Of a stretch of 64,000 nt of DNA, positions 22,244-34,100 are shown piece after piece. The notes beneath the pieces are model-generated. The model saw only the letters and a program-made list of their open reading frames with translations, searched no databases and was not told the origin of the DNA. Each line of letters opens with the position of its first letter. Positions within the stretch are counted from its first letter, which is position 1. The position numbers and the translations under genes were made by a program. This DNA comes from Cannabis sativa (lineage: Eukaryota; Streptophyta; Magnoliopsida; Rosales; Cannabaceae), in the NCBI RefSeq assembly GCF_029168945.1, contig NC_083604.1, forward strand, positions 5,820,812 through 5,884,811. The letters run 5' to 3'.

Positions 22244-25200
22244 TCAGGCTTTGCACATGCATGGAGTTAGAGGGTTCTCCCACAAGTCATAGTTAGGGAA
22301 GGTTTCTTCCGGCAATCCTGTTCGGGTCTGGTGGGTGACAATTACATCCTCGGCGAAGGTAGCCCATCCCATATATGGGTCTCCAAAAGATTTAGACATA
22401 AGGCCCTTGTCCGGTTTTATGGACTTTTGACGGTGGCCCATGTATCGTCGAGCTCCTATGATCAGCTTAGCGAAGTTACCTCCATGAGTCATTACAAAAA
22501 CATCAGACTTCAAGCACACCAAGAAATCCAGTGCTGCCAAGCTAGTCACATGCTTCCTGAATTTATCCAACTCTTCTTTTGTTGCCAACTCCTGCTTTGT
22601 TACCTGTCACAAATATTCAGATTTCACAAAACTGAGAATTGAGTTCAAGATTCATGGGTAAGAGTAACATAATGTTACAATTTCGATTTGTAGATTGGAT
22701 TGACTATTTATTGGTTTACAAGAAACATTTCCATACCAGATTTGGAAACATGTTTCTGAGAGGTGCCATTCTGTTCTGACCACCGTAGACTTGTCCTGAA
22801 GCAACATAAATTTGAGTTTCCTTGGGATAACCCATTGCACGGAGAATGACTGCCACTTCCCCTGGCTCAAGCGGACATCGTCCTTCCTTTCTCTTCTGCA
22901 AGGCCAGTTGCCATAGATGGGAACCATTCTGCAGGGACCACAAATGATTTATAATCCATGCTCTTTTTAAGTTCTCCTCTGGCGAAAAGGATACATCAGT
23001 TATTACTTATTAAGTTACCTTATAACGCCGTGGCCATTCTTTTTTTCTGTATTCCGCCATACTAGCTTTTTCTTCTCTTGTCGCCACAAAATCACAGAAA
23101 GACAAGCCTACCATCCCTTTCTCAAACCTAAGATGAAGAGCCCTGTTTTGTGGAAGTTTGTTAGCACTGTTAGGTTTAAAATTTGTACACCTGTACAATT
23201 AAAGGTAATGTTTCCAATGCCAACTCTTACATGTACGGATTTGAACCTCCAGTGCGGTTTCTCATCCTTGCAGCCAATAAATCAGCCATCTGCTCTATCT
23301 CGGGCAGAAACTTCAGAGCATGATAGTTCACCCTACACCTCAGCCTATTGATCTCCGAAGGAACATTATCATACCTAAAAGAATACAACTTCACCATCAG
23401 CTAAAATGATCTATCAAAACCATGTTATTATTACCCTTTTTTCCCTCTTAAAATAGCATTTTCACAATAAGGCTTATACAATTGAATTAGTGTTAAGACT
23501 TGAGAAACAATGACTTACCCAAGTCGATCAACAAATGGCTTTAGGGCCATTATCTTCTTCTCCTTGACTCGAGGAAGAACATTGTCAATATAAAATTGTG
23601 CGGGTGCATACTTTGGTATATTTTTTACCGTCCGTCTGGAAAACAAACAGATTTGCTACCTGTCAGTGCCAAATTGCAGCAAAAAGGTACTAGGCCAACC
23701 AAATTCAATTTTAAGGACTCTTCTAAACATGCCACAAAAAGAAAGATAAATTTCAAAGGTCTAGCCTTTCTTTCTTGGCTTGATAAATCACAACTATACA
23801 GATATTTAGGTTTTGTCAATCAAGCAGGTCAGACTAAGCCCTTTATTATAGTTCACACTTAACAGATATCTTTATTGTCAATAGGTGTCAAATCAAAACT
23901 TCATATCTTGCTCTTTACAAAATGATAATTAATTACATTGATAGATACATAAACCATAGAAAACATAAGACTAACTAACCTTATGCTTGTAAAAAGCTCT
24001 GTTTTGTCTGTAAACCACTCAGGAATATCACGAACAATTCGCACATCGTCCTTTAGGTAATCAATGAAATGATCTACATCAAAGATGTCTTCAAAATTCC
24101 TGTACACATTTCCACATTCATGAGCAGCAAGCAAACATTAGACTCACTGAGGACTAACTGAATCTACACAACTGCATGGTGGCTGCAGCAAGAACTATGT
24201 CATCATCAACTCTCATCCAATAAATTTCAGATATTATATTACCCTTATTTCCAAAATACAACAATGTGTACTGGCAAAATCAGAAAACACCAGAAGTTAT
24301 GAGAAAATTTACAAAGAAATCTTACGTTTTGTCTTTCCAAATCTGATCCTGCTTTAGTACTGGCAAAATCAGGGTCGCATTCATTATCTTAGCCACGGCA
24401 ACTGCATTGCATATCTGCATCCAAGAAACTGTTAAATTAAATGGCTCAAAATAACTCGTAATAAACACATCACAAAAATATAAATCTAAGAAAACAAAAA
24501 ATAGTTTATTGCCAGTAAATAGTTTGATGTTATATGCTACTTTAAGCTCTTACTCTATAGATATGGGAAGCTGAAATTCAGCCGTATACAAACTATCAAA
24601 TCAATCCTTTTAGAAAGCAGATGAACTGCATTCTAGAACCACCCATCTCAACACCATACAATGCTCATTTAGTGAGTCACTCGACTGAGTCTAGTGTCAG
24701 TTTCCACGATCAAGTTCTATTGGAAGTGGGGAGGTTTAACAATTATATGTAATTCAGAATATGGTTATTGTAGCCACTTGGTCGGCGGGAAGGGTTCAAG
24801 TCCAGAATATGGCTATTGTAACAATTATTTTGTCAATAAGATTCAGTTCAGTTCATCAAAACATGACTTACAGCAATTCTTTGTTGATTTAGACCTCCCT
24901 CAGCATGGATGAAAATGTATCCATTTGTTTCATTTTCAGGAGGAACATCTGTGCATTCCCAGCAATGTATCAAACACTAAACTTATAATCTATCCATAGA
25001 TACATATATATAACTTTAGAAAACAAAACTTAATCAAGTACCTGATAGACCGCCATCTCGACGCTCAGCACATGGCTTCCAAGAAGTGGTTGCTGAGAGA
25101 GGATTCTCCCATAGAGACGGAGATTCTTTAACCTTTGAAAGGAAACACCACCATAAATTTGAATTAAAGGGTTAATCAGGAGCATTGCTAGCAACAATCA

Positions 25201-25958
25201 AATTAAAGATCTTTTAATACTTACTTGAGGGCAATGAAGAACAATGCCATCTTTCCTACACAAGTATGGAGTATTCTGTATTAAGTTGAAAACAAAGTTG
25301 GGTAAAATCAGTAATCAGTAGTCAGTACTAACAAATTATTAATATCATAGTACTCTCCAACAGTATCAAAGGCGCCAAATTCAATCAAATTTTATTTCAA
25401 AACAAGCTAAAAAAAAAACAAATCCCAATTTCAAAGCACCACCCTAGTTCTCAATCAAATAACAAAAACACCAAACAATTCAACATTTGAGATTCAACTA
25501 CAGTTCTAATTCCATTGACCTATCTCTAACGAAAGACAATGTACGAAAATTCAAATGAATGTGAATAATGGAAGGGAACTCACTAAACGTCTAACGACGG
25601 AGAAAATCGAGATCGAAGCGACGAGAACAACAAAAACGAGCAAGAATATTGAGATCCTGGAGCTTTGCGTAGAAACCCTAACATCTTCGTTTAGAAATGG
25701 GCAAAGAGAGTGAAAATAAGAGCAGAAAGAACGGTCACCGCGATCTTTGTGAACATGGCGACCGCGTGCGTCGTCGTCTGATTGAGTATCGGAGATCAAA
25801 GGGGAGGAATCCTCGTCGCGCTTCATCGGAGAAGATGAGGATCGAGCTCCGATCGAACTCGAGTGCCTCAACTCAGCCATGGCTCGCTTCGGGCTGTGTG
25901 AGCCAGAGTTCTGAGTGAATCGTTTCTTGCTCTGCTGAAGAGGTTCGTCACAGTCCAT
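22244..25958 (-). CDS. Plant O-fucosyltransferase family protein
   Basis: Eleven exons (minus strand): 25958-25584, 25275-25225, 25132-25042, 24948-24872, 24414-24326, 24099-23980, 23635-23519, 23374-23231, 23142-23019, 22928-22737, 22603-22244. They join in frame to 579 aa. It is a type II membrane protein: a Ser/basic-rich cytosolic tail (1 to about 97), then one membrane anchor (about 100-121, ISIFLLVFVVLVASISIFSV). The lumenal PF10250-type domain has GYIFIHAEGGLNQQRIAICNAV (substrate loop), ALHLRFEKGMVGLSFC (the conserved H.RFE motif), QIYVASGQVYGG and FVMTHGGNFAKLI. Members act in the Golgi on cell-wall or protein substrates using GDP-fucose or related donors. The exact substrate is not deducible here. 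Downstream on the same strand is the APSE-like gene. Confidence 0.93.
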
Positions 25959-26598
25959 GCGATTTCAGATTTTCTTCACTACCGAAAAACAAAATTGAAG
26001 TGTTTTGGAAACTTTTGGGGTCAAATCGTAATTAAGTAATTAACTGAGGGTGGTTTTGTCATTTCATTGTGGCGACCGGACTGGTCTGAACATGATATTA
26101 AAATGTGAGAATCTACGGCTGAGATTGATTTGAACATTATGGTACCTTCTCTGTGTTGAGTGGCTCTCAGAACTTTCATAAATTGTTTTCACGGAGTAAT
26201 ATGCACGTGATCAACGTTTTCATCCAACGACAAAACCATGAACCCAATGGACTATAAACGACACACAAAAGGGTATCTTATTTATCTTCTCTCATTTCTC
26301 TTTTTAACAAAAATATTTCCAAAACAAAGTTCAATAATTTGTATTTTTGAAAATATTAATGTTACATGAAAAAGGCGTTGTTGTCATTTTGTCATTATTT
26401 TTTTAGAAAAGTATATTTTGAAAAATTGTATAGTATATTTTTGGAATAAATGAATGCTATCAAAAAAATAGTAATATAAAATATTACTTGTTTGTTTTGA
26501 AGGTTTAATATTAAAATATTATTTCTTTAGTAATAGAATTACTTTTAAGGAGAGTAATCTAAATATGGCGTTTGAATTATTCTTTTCTATTATATTAA
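25959..26598. other. 5' flank of the O-fucosyltransferase gene
   Basis: Presumed promoter and leader for the minus-strand gene, then AT-rich DNA up to a Helitron terminus. No gene is seen. Confidence 0.5.
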
Positions 26599-26628
26599 CT
26601 AGGTGATTGTTACGTGTCAAGCCACGTA
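26599..26628 (-). mobile_element. Helitron 3' terminus (minus strand)
   Basis: Read on the minus strand, the hairpin TACGTG-GCTTGA-CACGTA (26628-26611) is followed 8 bases later by CTAG (26602-26599) and then T. A 6-bp GC-containing stem just before CTRR, with insertion before T, is the standard Helitron 3' end. The element would extend rightward on the plus map. I could not find its 5' TC end, so its length is unknown. Confidence 0.6.
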
Positions 26629-28112
26629 GTGTTAGTTTTATTTAATATTTTAGTTTTTTATTTTAATTAATAATTAAAATAGTATAATTATTTGAACGAT
26701 TTGTTTTATAAAAATAAAATATGTGTCAGTATATTTAGTAAGTAAAACATAGTTGTGTTATAATAATGTATGTTATTAATAGTAAAATGTACATTAATCT
26801 TCTAATTGAAAAAAGTTCTATTATCTCATTTCATATATATTTAATAATAGCTACACAACTATATATTTATAGACTTTCACATTCTTTACAAATTACTAAT
26901 AAGCACCGATAATATTTGCATATTCTAATATTTTTCAACCTTCTCCTCTTGGTGGTAAAATTAAAAATAAAACTAAAAATAAGCACAATCATATAAGGTA
27001 AATACTAATTACAGCCCATTTCATCTTTTTTTATTATTATTTTTTTAAGCCCAAGCCCAAAAATCTCTAAGCCAACACAATCAATCTTCTTTTATATTAT
27101 CTATTTTATCTATATTTTTCTTTTTTAAAAAATAAATAAAAAAATTATTAATATTCTCCCAAGATAAGTTTGTTAGAGAGATATGTGGCTAAGATGATTT
27201 TTTTTAATTTAAAAAGAGATTATTAATATTTAAAAGATTGTTTATTTGAAAGATTGTTTAATTTTTTGGTTTAATTATTGAGTTTATTTTTTAACGGGAG
27301 ATCAAACCTAATCGTTAAATTTAACAGAATATTCTTTTATTTTTAAGTATATTCTGTTAAACCAAGAATGTTAAATCTGCCGTTAGATAGACACTTTTAA
27401 TATATAAAGATTTAAATAGTATTTTTAAATTAATAAAAAATGTGAATAACATTAATTATGATTTATTGTAAAAAAAAAGTATTTTGATAGGTTTTTTTTA
27501 TTATTATTGAGACTAAATTATTTTATGTTATTGGTAATGTATTAAATATATAAAATTTATAGGAATGATGTATAAAAAAATAAAATATTTTTGTAAAAAC
27601 TCTATAATTATTGTGATGTTGATTTTTCATTATTTTTTAGTAATTTTCCTACTTTTACTGAAAAAAATGTATTTTTATATTTTTAATACTTTATAAATAT
27701 ATTTTTATATATAAATATTTTAGATTGTAAAATTGTAAATAAAATATAATTTTTCAGAAAAAAAATTCCAAAAAAAGAAAAAGAAGAAAAAGGTACAATA
27801 GTTGAAAATGATATAACTATTGAATACGCCAATGAAAATAATTACATGACATGAAACTCAAACATGAATTTTCTATCTTGTTGGTTAATGAAATTTTACT
27901 GTGCATTGTCTCTTCTTCTGTCCTCATCTCCATTTTTCTCCCTCTTTCTTCCACCCTAATCTTCTCTTTAGTTTTTTTTTAAAAAAAATTAATTACAATT
28001 TTACTCAAGTACTTGGCATAAAAAATATATTTTCCCCTTACTATTTGTCATGTTATTATAATTATATAGAAACATTACATGCTTAACAAAATAATGGTTA
28101 ATTTTAAGAAAA
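26629..28112. other. AT-rich DNA, possibly Helitron body
   Basis: There is no coding region. It may be the body of a non-autonomous Helitron ending at 26599. A hairpin AACAGAATAT...ATATTCTGTT (about 27329-27360) suggests further small palindromic elements. Confidence 0.35.
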
Positions 28113-28701
28113 GGATAAATTGCGGCATAAATAACTAATGTTTCTGATTTTATACACTTAAATACTTAATGTTTATTTTTTGTGGCAAAAATACTTAATG
28201 TTACAATTCTCTTACACCGTTACTACCACTTTCGTTATTAACTCATAAATATGGACTCGTGGAGGACCCGAATGTATTACATTTATTTAGTTTATTTTAA
28301 AATTTAATATTCTTAATATAAAAAATTAAATATTACTTATTTTTTAAAAAAATAAGAGAGATGCAATACTAAATTACCATAACTAAGTGAACCAGTGTAT
28401 ATATAACATGATTATGAATTGAAGTGCCAATATTATGTGAAAATTGTTAATGAGAACAAGTTTTTTTTTTTTAAAAAAAAGTAGCATTTAGTTTCTGATA
28501 TTAAGAATATTAAGTTTTCAAATAAAATAAAAATAAATGTAATGCATCTGAACCCTTCACGTGTCCATATTTATAAGTTAACAGAAGTGGTAGTAACAGT
28601 GTAAGAGAATTGTAACATTAGGTATTTTTGCCTCCAAAAATAAACATTAAGTATTTAAGTATATAAAATCTGAAACATTAGATATTTATACCGCAATTTA
28701 C
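28113..28701. mobile_element. 589-bp MULE-like MITE with long TIRs and 11-bp TSD
   Basis: Arms of about 210-220 bp (28113 to about 28330, and about 28490-28701) are inverted copies, sharing AAATTGCGG, ACTTAAATACTTAATGTTTA, TACAATTCTCTTACAC and TTACATTTATTT. The 11-bp sequence TTTTAAGAAAA flanks both sides (28102-28112 and 28702-28712). Long inverted repeats with a 9-11 bp duplication are typical of Mutator-like non-autonomous elements. No coding capacity. Confidence 0.85.
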
Positions 28702-28925
28702 TTTTAAGAAAATAACAAACTTATACTGTCATTAAAATCAGATAATATTATTTGTCGAATATGTATTCTTAAGAACAAGTGTTCTTTCTTTAGAGAAAAA
28801 AAAGTGTCTTAATTTGCCGAATATAACTTTGTGCTAGATGAGATTTACAAGCTTACTTACATATAATTAGAATGACTTAGAATTGGATTAACCATCAATC
28901 AGAATCAAAAAAAATTATTTACTTA

Positions 28926-29417
28926 GGTGCCGTTTGGTAACACTTTTGTTTTTTTAATTTTTTAATCACAAAATGAAAGTAAAATTTTTGTTTTTAAAAA
29001 GTTTATTTTTAAAAAACAAAAATGCGTTCTCTAACCACTTTTGTTTTTCAATTTTAAAAACAGAAAACAAAAGTGCGTTCTGTAAAGTTCATTTTCATTT
29101 TTATTTTTTGATTTTATTTAAGTTGGGTCAAGATCCGGGGTTGGATTCGGGTTCGGGTCAAAAGCCGGGTTCAGCGCCAAGGACGTGAGGAGGGAATTTG
29201 GGTCCGGGTCTAGTTGTAATCCAAAAGATTAATTAAAAAAAAAAAAACTGTTTAAAAAAATATTGAAAATGATTTTTTTTTGTTTTTAAAATTTTGATTT
29301 CTAATTATAAAATTGAAAAGTAAAAACAGTTTTATAGAACATGTTTTTAAAAAATATTTTCACTTTTCCACTTTTAAAAACAGAAAACTGATTAAAAAAG
29401 TGTTACCAAACGCCACC
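28926..29417. mobile_element. 492-bp Tourist-like MITE, TTA target duplication
   Basis: Ends read GGTGCCGTTTGGTAACACTT and, inverted, GGTGGCGTTTGGTAACACTT, with TTA on both sides (28923-28925 and 29418-29420). GG start, GTTTGGTAAC core and TTA duplication fit PIF/Harbinger (Tourist) MITEs. The inner arms are also complementary (A/T-rich with AAAACAGAAAAC). A GC-rich pocket with GGTTCGGG motifs lies at about 29125-29210. Confidence 0.88.
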
Positions 29418-29420
29418 TTA

Positions 29421-30060
29421 ACTTGCAGGTATAATCAATATTTTCATTAATGTGTTTACATTATTTTAAAATCGAACTAAATTATTTTAAATTATAAAAA
29501 TACGCTTGATTAAAGTTTTATGTGTATGTAAAATATTTATAAAAAAATAATTAAATAAGGATAAAAATAACAAATCATATTTAAGAAGGAATGAGAGTAA
29601 CAATTTCATGAATTTTATTCCTCAATTATAAATTGGGATTATTTCATAAATATACAAAAACAACAAAAAAATTACAAAAATATAGTTTTACAAAATTTTA
29701 AATATTTTTGCGATTTTTTTATTTTATTTACAAAAAATGCGGTCTTTTTATGTTGTAATCATGTTAATTTGTTGTTGATTTTTTGTTAACTGTATATTAT
29801 TTTTTGTTGTTGTTTTGATGATATTTAGATGTTATTTTTTATGTAGTTTTCTTGTTATTTTCGTGTTGTTTTTTATAAAAAACTGTAAAAATGTAAAAAA
29901 AAAAATTCTTCAAACGTAAAAATATAATTTTTTTACAAAAAAATAATATCTTTGTAATTATTTCTTAAATTGGTGTGATCTACATATTTTATCATCTTCA
30001 TTCCTTAAAAAAATTTGGAAAATAACAAGTTAATCAAACCTATTCCTTATTCTCAATCCC
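29421..30060. other. AT-rich intergenic DNA
   Basis: No gene, terminal repeat or RNA gene recognised. Confidence 0.5.
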
Positions 30061-30063
30061 TAA

Positions 30064-30697
30064 GGCCAACTTCAATAGACTTGCAAAACATCAATTATGG
30101 TGTGATATTACACCAAAATCAATTCCAACCGAATTGCAATTGTATAACCATTTTTGAGTTTGTCTACAGTGTCCCACCATATTTGGGTGGGCACTGTAGA
30201 CAGCACTAAATTGTTTTGTTTTTTTTAAAAAAAAAATTAATAATTATATAATATTTAAAAATACTAAATAATTATAAATAAATATTAATAAAAACTTTTA
30301 TAAATGTATTTGTTTGTATTTTTATATTTTTAAGTGTGCTAAAAAAATAATTTAGGAGTGTTCGCGGGGCAGGCATTGCGGTCTTTGACCATTTTTTTTA
30401 AACCAATCCACACATGCGGTTTTTTTAATTTCTCAAACCACATACGCACCGCGAAACTAAAAAACTATGAAAACCGCACCGCAAATAATAGATTATTTAC
30501 TAATATAATTTATTGGATTTAACAAATATTTAGTATTAAAATATTCTTATTATATTAATAAAATAATAAAATAATGAAGAATATAATATTTGGTGTAATT
30601 TTTTGGTGTTGTGGTTGGAATTGAAAAAAAATTAGTGTTGAAATAGTAGTTTTTTAGTGTTAATTTAACACTAAATTCGGGTTTCTTGGAGATGCCC
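30064..30697. mobile_element. 634-bp MITE with TAA target duplication
   Basis: TAA flanks both sides (30061-30063 and 30698-30700). Left end GGCCAACTTCAATAGACTT; right end inverted GGGCATCTCCAAGAAACCC. The ends then continue as TTAGTGT/GGTGTGAT-type subterminal repeats. A GCGGT/ACCGC-rich patch (30360-30485, RC pairs such as GCGGTTTTT with AAAACCGC) looks like a second small element nested inside. Tourist-like class. Confidence 0.75.
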
Positions 30698-30700
30698 TAA

Positions 30701-31148
30701 CACACCATATGCCATTAATGATTATATATATTTTTTTTTATTGTAATTGGTCTATTAACTCCATTGAATATAGTTTAGCTCAGATGGCTTTATTATTGAG
30801 AGGTGTTCCTCCTGGTATATTTGACCCTGGCTCTAATGAAGTAACATTTTTATAAATATCATATTTATCCTAAAATTTATGTAAAGTGTTATTTCAGCCA
30901 AGTTTTGGACCGAATGCAGACCAGGTCCAGTGAACAATGGGCCCATTACGGCCCAATTGCAAAAAAACACGTAGCGGGAGGGAGGGGAAAATCATCAGCG
31001 AAAACCCCAACTTCAGGACGAGAGGAGTAAAGGTTTAAGGGCATAGAGGAAGAAGAGAAAAGGGACTCCTCTGAAACTGCGTTTCGAAATTCGCATTCAT
31101 TCGAAACGCCATTACCTATGCTTGAGTGTCTGTTGAAGCTCGAAGATA
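30701..31148. other. Coilin upstream region
   Basis: Promoter and leader side of the coilin gene. The frame at about 30765-30850 (CSLAQMALLLRGVPPGIFDPGS-like) may be a short retroelement relic, but it is too short to name. Confidence 0.4.
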
Positions 31149-34100
31149 ATGGAGGGCGTGAGGCTTCGTCTGGTTTTCGACGACCGTCAACTGCTAAGCA
31201 AGTCACAGAAGAATGAGGGACTAAAACGAAGCTGGATTCTCCTCCAGCCAAACCACCACACCATCTCCGACCTTTCTGATTATATCCTCCATGTTTTTGA
31301 CCTCGATGAAGCTTGTCCAAATGGCCTCGTTCTTTCGGTAAGCTTCTTGTTCTTTTGATTTTCATTTCTAGAACTGTTCTCACTCCCAAAATGAACTACT
31401 CTGTAACGAATAATGACGATCGGAATAGGATGCAAGCTTTGAGGGTTAAAGCCCTAGAGTTCGGTCGGTTTAGGTTACATGCAAGCATTTCCTCTATTTT
31501 TCCTTCATTAACAAAGCACTATAGTAATTTCTGTCTGTAGTGAAATTCTACTTGTATCAATGATGAGTGGCTACTATTATGCAAATTTTATGTTTATGTA
31601 AATGCAATTTTTTCTTTTTGGGTGGCAATTTTATGTAAATGTATTGATTGTTCAATATTATGTGAAAAAATCATAAGACTGCCACAATTTCCTGGCTTTT
31701 TTAACTTGGGAGTTTGTTATTGGTTCTTGTAGATTGAAGGCTTTGCATTACCACCGTTTGAGTCTACATGCATTTTGAAGGAAGAAGATGTTATTAGGTT
31801 AGTGTGTTCCTACTTCATACTCTTTAAATGTTGCTTTAGCTATATTGCTATATTAGTTTAGTAGAGACTGATAATTTTATTCCATAGTATAAAAAAGAAA
31901 CGGGTTTTGTCTACTGATATCCAAAGAGTTCGTGATGGAGAGAAGTCTCTAGTGGTTGAAGAAGTAGTGGTGAAGCAACCCTTGCGTACGGGCGGCATGA
32001 AGCTTTTAGCTAATGAGGAGTTTGAAAGGGAGAGTGGAGGTTACCGCAGTGAAGCTGAAGAAGATGAACCTGACACGTTGGAAGATAAATTACCTGTAGA
32101 TGATACCCCAAAGAAGAAAGCAGTCTCCAAGAAAAGGAAAGCTTCAAAGAAACTTAAGAGGTCAAAGTATGTAAGACAACTTGTTAGTTATTATGTCTTA
32201 ATAATCTTCTCTTACAATTTATATGATATGTGTGTGCGGTGGTGGATTAAACATTTTATACTTCATTCTGATTTGTTTTTCCTTTCTTAGAGTAAGGATT
32301 TACAGCCAATTATATAAGCATGTTTTCTGTTTTATGTTAGCAAAGTGTTTGCTTCACCTACTCAAGTTATAATTCAATTTTTCAGTCTAAAAAAAGGATA
32401 AAAAGAAAGAAGACGTTATAATTCATTTGTTGTTTTTCAGTGACAGAAGGAAGAGACATAAACTTGTGAATGTAGAAGATGTTCCAAGTGATGTGCAGCC
32501 TGAGGAGAATGAAAGTTCTCAGCAAGATAGTCTTCCGGAGAAGAGTCCTGTCAAGAAAGACAAGTCATCTGATATGGACAGTGAATCTGATGATTCAAGT
32601 ACCCAAAAAATTGATGAAAAGGCTGATAGCATCATGGAATTTACTCCAAGCAAACCAAGGTAGTTTTCAGTATTTTTTACTATAAGATGATAAACGAAAT
32701 CTTATATATTCTATAGGTATTTTTGCATTGCTGTTATTGTCACTTTTACTAATATTAAATGAGACATGGGGGAATGAATTCAGGTGTTAATGCTTTTCTG
32801 GGATTTCTTGGCACAGATGTTTATTAGTTTAGTATTTTGTGATTCCGACTGTGTATACCTTACAAGTTGTTCACATCTTTCGCAATTGCTCACTTGTCCC
32901 ATTTCTTTTGATTTCTATTTTGTAGTTCCTGTCAGGCTCAGCCACTAGAGAATGGCAAGCAAAGTGTGGCTTCCTCTCATACGCTGAATGGAGTTCAAAA
33001 GGTCATTAGCTACCACAGTGGTTTGATTTTCATTTTATTAGTCTATATTGGATTGCAGTGGTAAATTTTATAGCATCTCAGCCTAAAGTCATTTGCATGT
33101 GCAGAGCGACATTAGCACAAGTGCTTTAGTTTCTGAAAGTTTTATTTTTTTCATGTTTTCTATAAGTATAGTACTCTTGCTCTACTATTGCGTAATGTGG
33201 GATTGATAGATGCATTCACATCATCTTACTTGTGAATGGGAATGAGTAATTTGAGATTAACAGGTGCAACCATATCACGTGCCATCAATTGGCTTGTAGA
33301 GAAGTATGTTGTAGTCGAACATGATTAAAGATTGTGAGGTTTTCTAGAGTAATTTCAATAACTAACAAAGAATGCATTACCTTCTTGAAAATCCTTTAAT
33401 AAACTTGCATCCAATTCCAAGTGTCATTATTTTAAGGCGTGGGGACTGTAACTTTTTAACTTGGATCCATTTAACTGAACTCAGCAAATCCATACAAGGT
33501 ATGATTGGTACATGGCAGTTACATGTATGGCATATGAGAGGTCACCTTATTATAGCATTCTCGTCTTTCCTTTTCATTTATTTAAGTTAGGAAATTAAGT
33601 TAAACTAATTTATATAATATCTTTGTAATCAGTTACCTAGTAGAAGTACTCGGCGTAAAAGGGCCAAAAGACAGCGGTTGAGAGAACAAGCGAAGGCCAG
33701 AGAAAATGAGGTCGTTTGATTTTCTGATGACTAGTATTTTATTATTATTTTCTTTATTTCACATTTTTTATTTATATTGAATAAAATTAATGGAGGGATT
33801 TGTATGCTCATGTGCACAACTCAGACGAAACGTGGTTAGCTTTATGCTTTAGTACAATAGTATTAGTACTCTCTACTTCTCTGCAAATAAGTTGATTATA
33901 CTGGATTTGCAGCTACATCAGGCACAAGTACTTAAAGCAGATAATCAGCAAACATCAAGTTTGCATTCACATCAAGCACAAGTACACCAAACAAATAACC
34001 AGCAGTCATCTAGCAAAGATAATGGCCGAAATTCCAAAGAACATCAACGTGAGAAATGTAATGATGAAGAGGATAACGTAGTCCCCATTGTGGTGAGGCC

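Noticed and set aside
24690..24840. GGTTCAAGTCC resembling a tRNA B box, with a nearby duplicated AGAATATGG(T/C)TATTGTA
   Set aside because: No acceptor-stem pairing or convincing A box at the right spacing; it lies in an intron of the O-fucosyltransferase gene and might be a worn tRNA-derived SINE, but the evidence is too thin.
30946..31389. 147-aa minus-strand frame
   Set aside because: Antisense to coilin exon 1 and its leader, with no recognisable domain; a shadow frame.
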